From Glutamicibacter mishrai (GTDB lineage Bacteria; Actinomycetota; Actinomycetes; Actinomycetales; Micrococcaceae): a stretch of 64,000 nt of DNA. The notes beneath the pieces were generated by a model. The model was not told the DNA's origin, ran no database searches, and saw only the letters and a list, made by a program, of their open reading frames with translations. The position numbers and the translations under genes were made by a program. Positions 63,335 through 64,000 of this stretch are shown here, piece after piece. The DNA is taken from the NCBI RefSeq assembly GCF_012221945.1, contig NZ_CP032549.1:1798001-1862000 (forward strand), read 5' to 3'. Position 1 is the first letter of the stretch, and each line of letters opens with the position of its first letter.

Positions 63335-64000
63335 CTAGGCGAAGCGCCGGGCGGTCTCGCTCAAGATCTGGCGGAAGCCAGCCAAGTCGGCCATGACCTC
63401 GGCTGCGGCCTGCGGTGTTTGCACGAACTGCACCGCCTGGCCGGCATATACCGGAGCCATGGCCGGCTGCGCTTCGGCGCGGGCCCGCACCATTTCCTCC
63501 CGCAGTTCGCTGGTGGCCTCCCACGTGGACAGGTCCTCGTGGCTCTCGCTGAATTCATTGCGCAGCGCGCGGCCGCCGAATTCGGCAGGCCAAGCAAGCT
63601 GCTGGGCGATATCAAAGGCCCGGGTATAAGTAGTGTCATCCATTCCGGCTTCGCGCACGGCGCTCTTGAAGTTCTCGTGTCCCAGAGACTCGACGGAAGA
63701 GAGGAACCGGGTGCCGACCCAGGCCGCCTGGGCCCCCGCGGCGAGAACCGCCGCCACCCCGTGGGCGGTGCCGATGCCGCCGGCAGCGACGACGGGCTTC
63801 ACCTGCTGCGCAGCGGCCAGTTGCAATAGCGGCAGGGTGCCGGATTCATTGCGCCCGTGTCCGCCGCCCTCGCCGCCGCGAGCGATGATGATGTCGATGT
63901 CATCTTCCATGGCTCGTTCCAGTTCTGCCGCGTTGCCGATCTGCATGGCGGTGAGCACTCCGGCTTCGTGGGCCAAGGCCGCCCCTCGGGTGACATCGCC
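63335..64000 (-). CDS. Nitronate monooxygenase (2-nitropropane dioxygenase family), N-terminus outside window
   Basis: The C-terminal 221 residues of an FMN-dependent nitronate monooxygenase, with the frame open to the window edge. Visible are GDVTRGAALAHEAGV, IIARGGEGGGHGRNESGTLPLL (with the His near the flavin), PVVAAGGIGTAHGVAAVLAAGAQAAWVGTRFL, and EMVRARAEAQPAMAPVYAGQAV. It oxidises alkyl nitronates or propionate-3-nitronate. It converges on panC with a 3-base gap and no visible terminator. Confidence 0.88.
   Translation of the reverse strand, partial: GDVTRGAALAHEAGVLTAMQIGNAAELERAMEDDIDIIIARGGEGGGHGRNESGTLPLLQLAAAQQVKPVVAAGGIGTAHGVAAVLAAGAQAAWVGTRFLSSVESLGHENFKSAVREAGMDDTTYTRAFDIAQQLAWPAEFGGRALRNEFSESHEDLSTWEATSELREEMVRARAEAQPAMAPVYAGQAVQFVQTPQAAAEVMADLAGFRQILSETARRFA

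Overview
The window is about 60% G+C chromosomal DNA from a high-GC actinobacterium. Gene content and order (pheA, lipid kinase, serS; tilS, hpt, ftsH, folE, folP, folB-folK, DUF3180, two PH-domain proteins, DUF2520, panC) fit the Micrococcaceae, most likely Arthrobacter or Glutamicibacter sensu lato. The genus is inferred from gene order and protein flavour only. No rRNA, tRNA, CRISPR array, insertion sequence or prophage was seen.

Region 1 (1-3836): the end of an enoyl-CoA hydratase gene, an alpha/beta hydrolase, a PfkB sugar kinase, a Cof-type HAD phosphatase and a glycerophosphodiester phosphodiesterase, tightly packed on the plus strand.

Region 2 (3833-18938): a self-contained catabolic cluster for an unassigned sugar or sugar acid. 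It holds an enolase-superfamily dehydratase, two ABC permeases, a substrate-binding lipoprotein, three Gfo/Idh/MocA proteins (one fused to a DUF6807 domain), an extended SDR, an M24-fold protein without its metal ligands, a TIM-barrel isomerase/epimerase, a DUF993 aldolase-like protein and a LacI regulator. Three near-identical palindromes centred on GCGC lie at the three divergent or regulated promoters, two of them immediately after a good -10 box. The cluster therefore looks like one LacI regulon. No ABC ATPase is present.

Region 3 (18943-24896): a degenerate phosphotransferase-fold protein, a fused beta-phosphoglucomutase/GH65 phosphorylase and a sugar-porter MFS protein.

Region 4 (24852-29160): a thiamin salvage operon on the minus strand under a TPP riboswitch: thiM, thiE, thiD-tenA fusion. 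A uracil-type NCS2 permease follows 29 bp downstream, before the first terminator. It is a candidate pyrimidine-precursor (HMP) transporter.

Region 5 (29198-43773): a GntR/membrane-protein operon with a perfect operator over its start codon, an aldehyde dehydrogenase, an amino-acid permease, phosphoglucomutase, a peptide transporter, an amidase, rhodanese-pheA, a diacylglycerol-kinase-like protein, serS and a second Cof phosphatase.

Region 6 (43774-45302): a visibly A+T-richer patch with a tight three-gene operon. It encodes a secreted protein whose C-terminal half is Gly/Ala-rich and bounded by two cysteines, plus two small two-helix membrane proteins. This is the best candidate for something undescribed, possibly a bacteriocin-like system.

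Region 7 (45303-51017): an HTH protein, a divergent yczE/MocR (YczR-type) pair with its inverted repeat, two tiny membrane proteins, pyroglutamyl peptidase, rmuC and inorganic pyrophosphatase.

Region 8 (51115-64000): the conserved housekeeping block: DacB-type carboxypeptidase, DUF2342 metalloprotease, tilS, hpt, ftsH, folate genes, membrane proteins, a DUF2520 protein and panC, then the C-terminal part of a nitronate monooxygenase on the minus strand.
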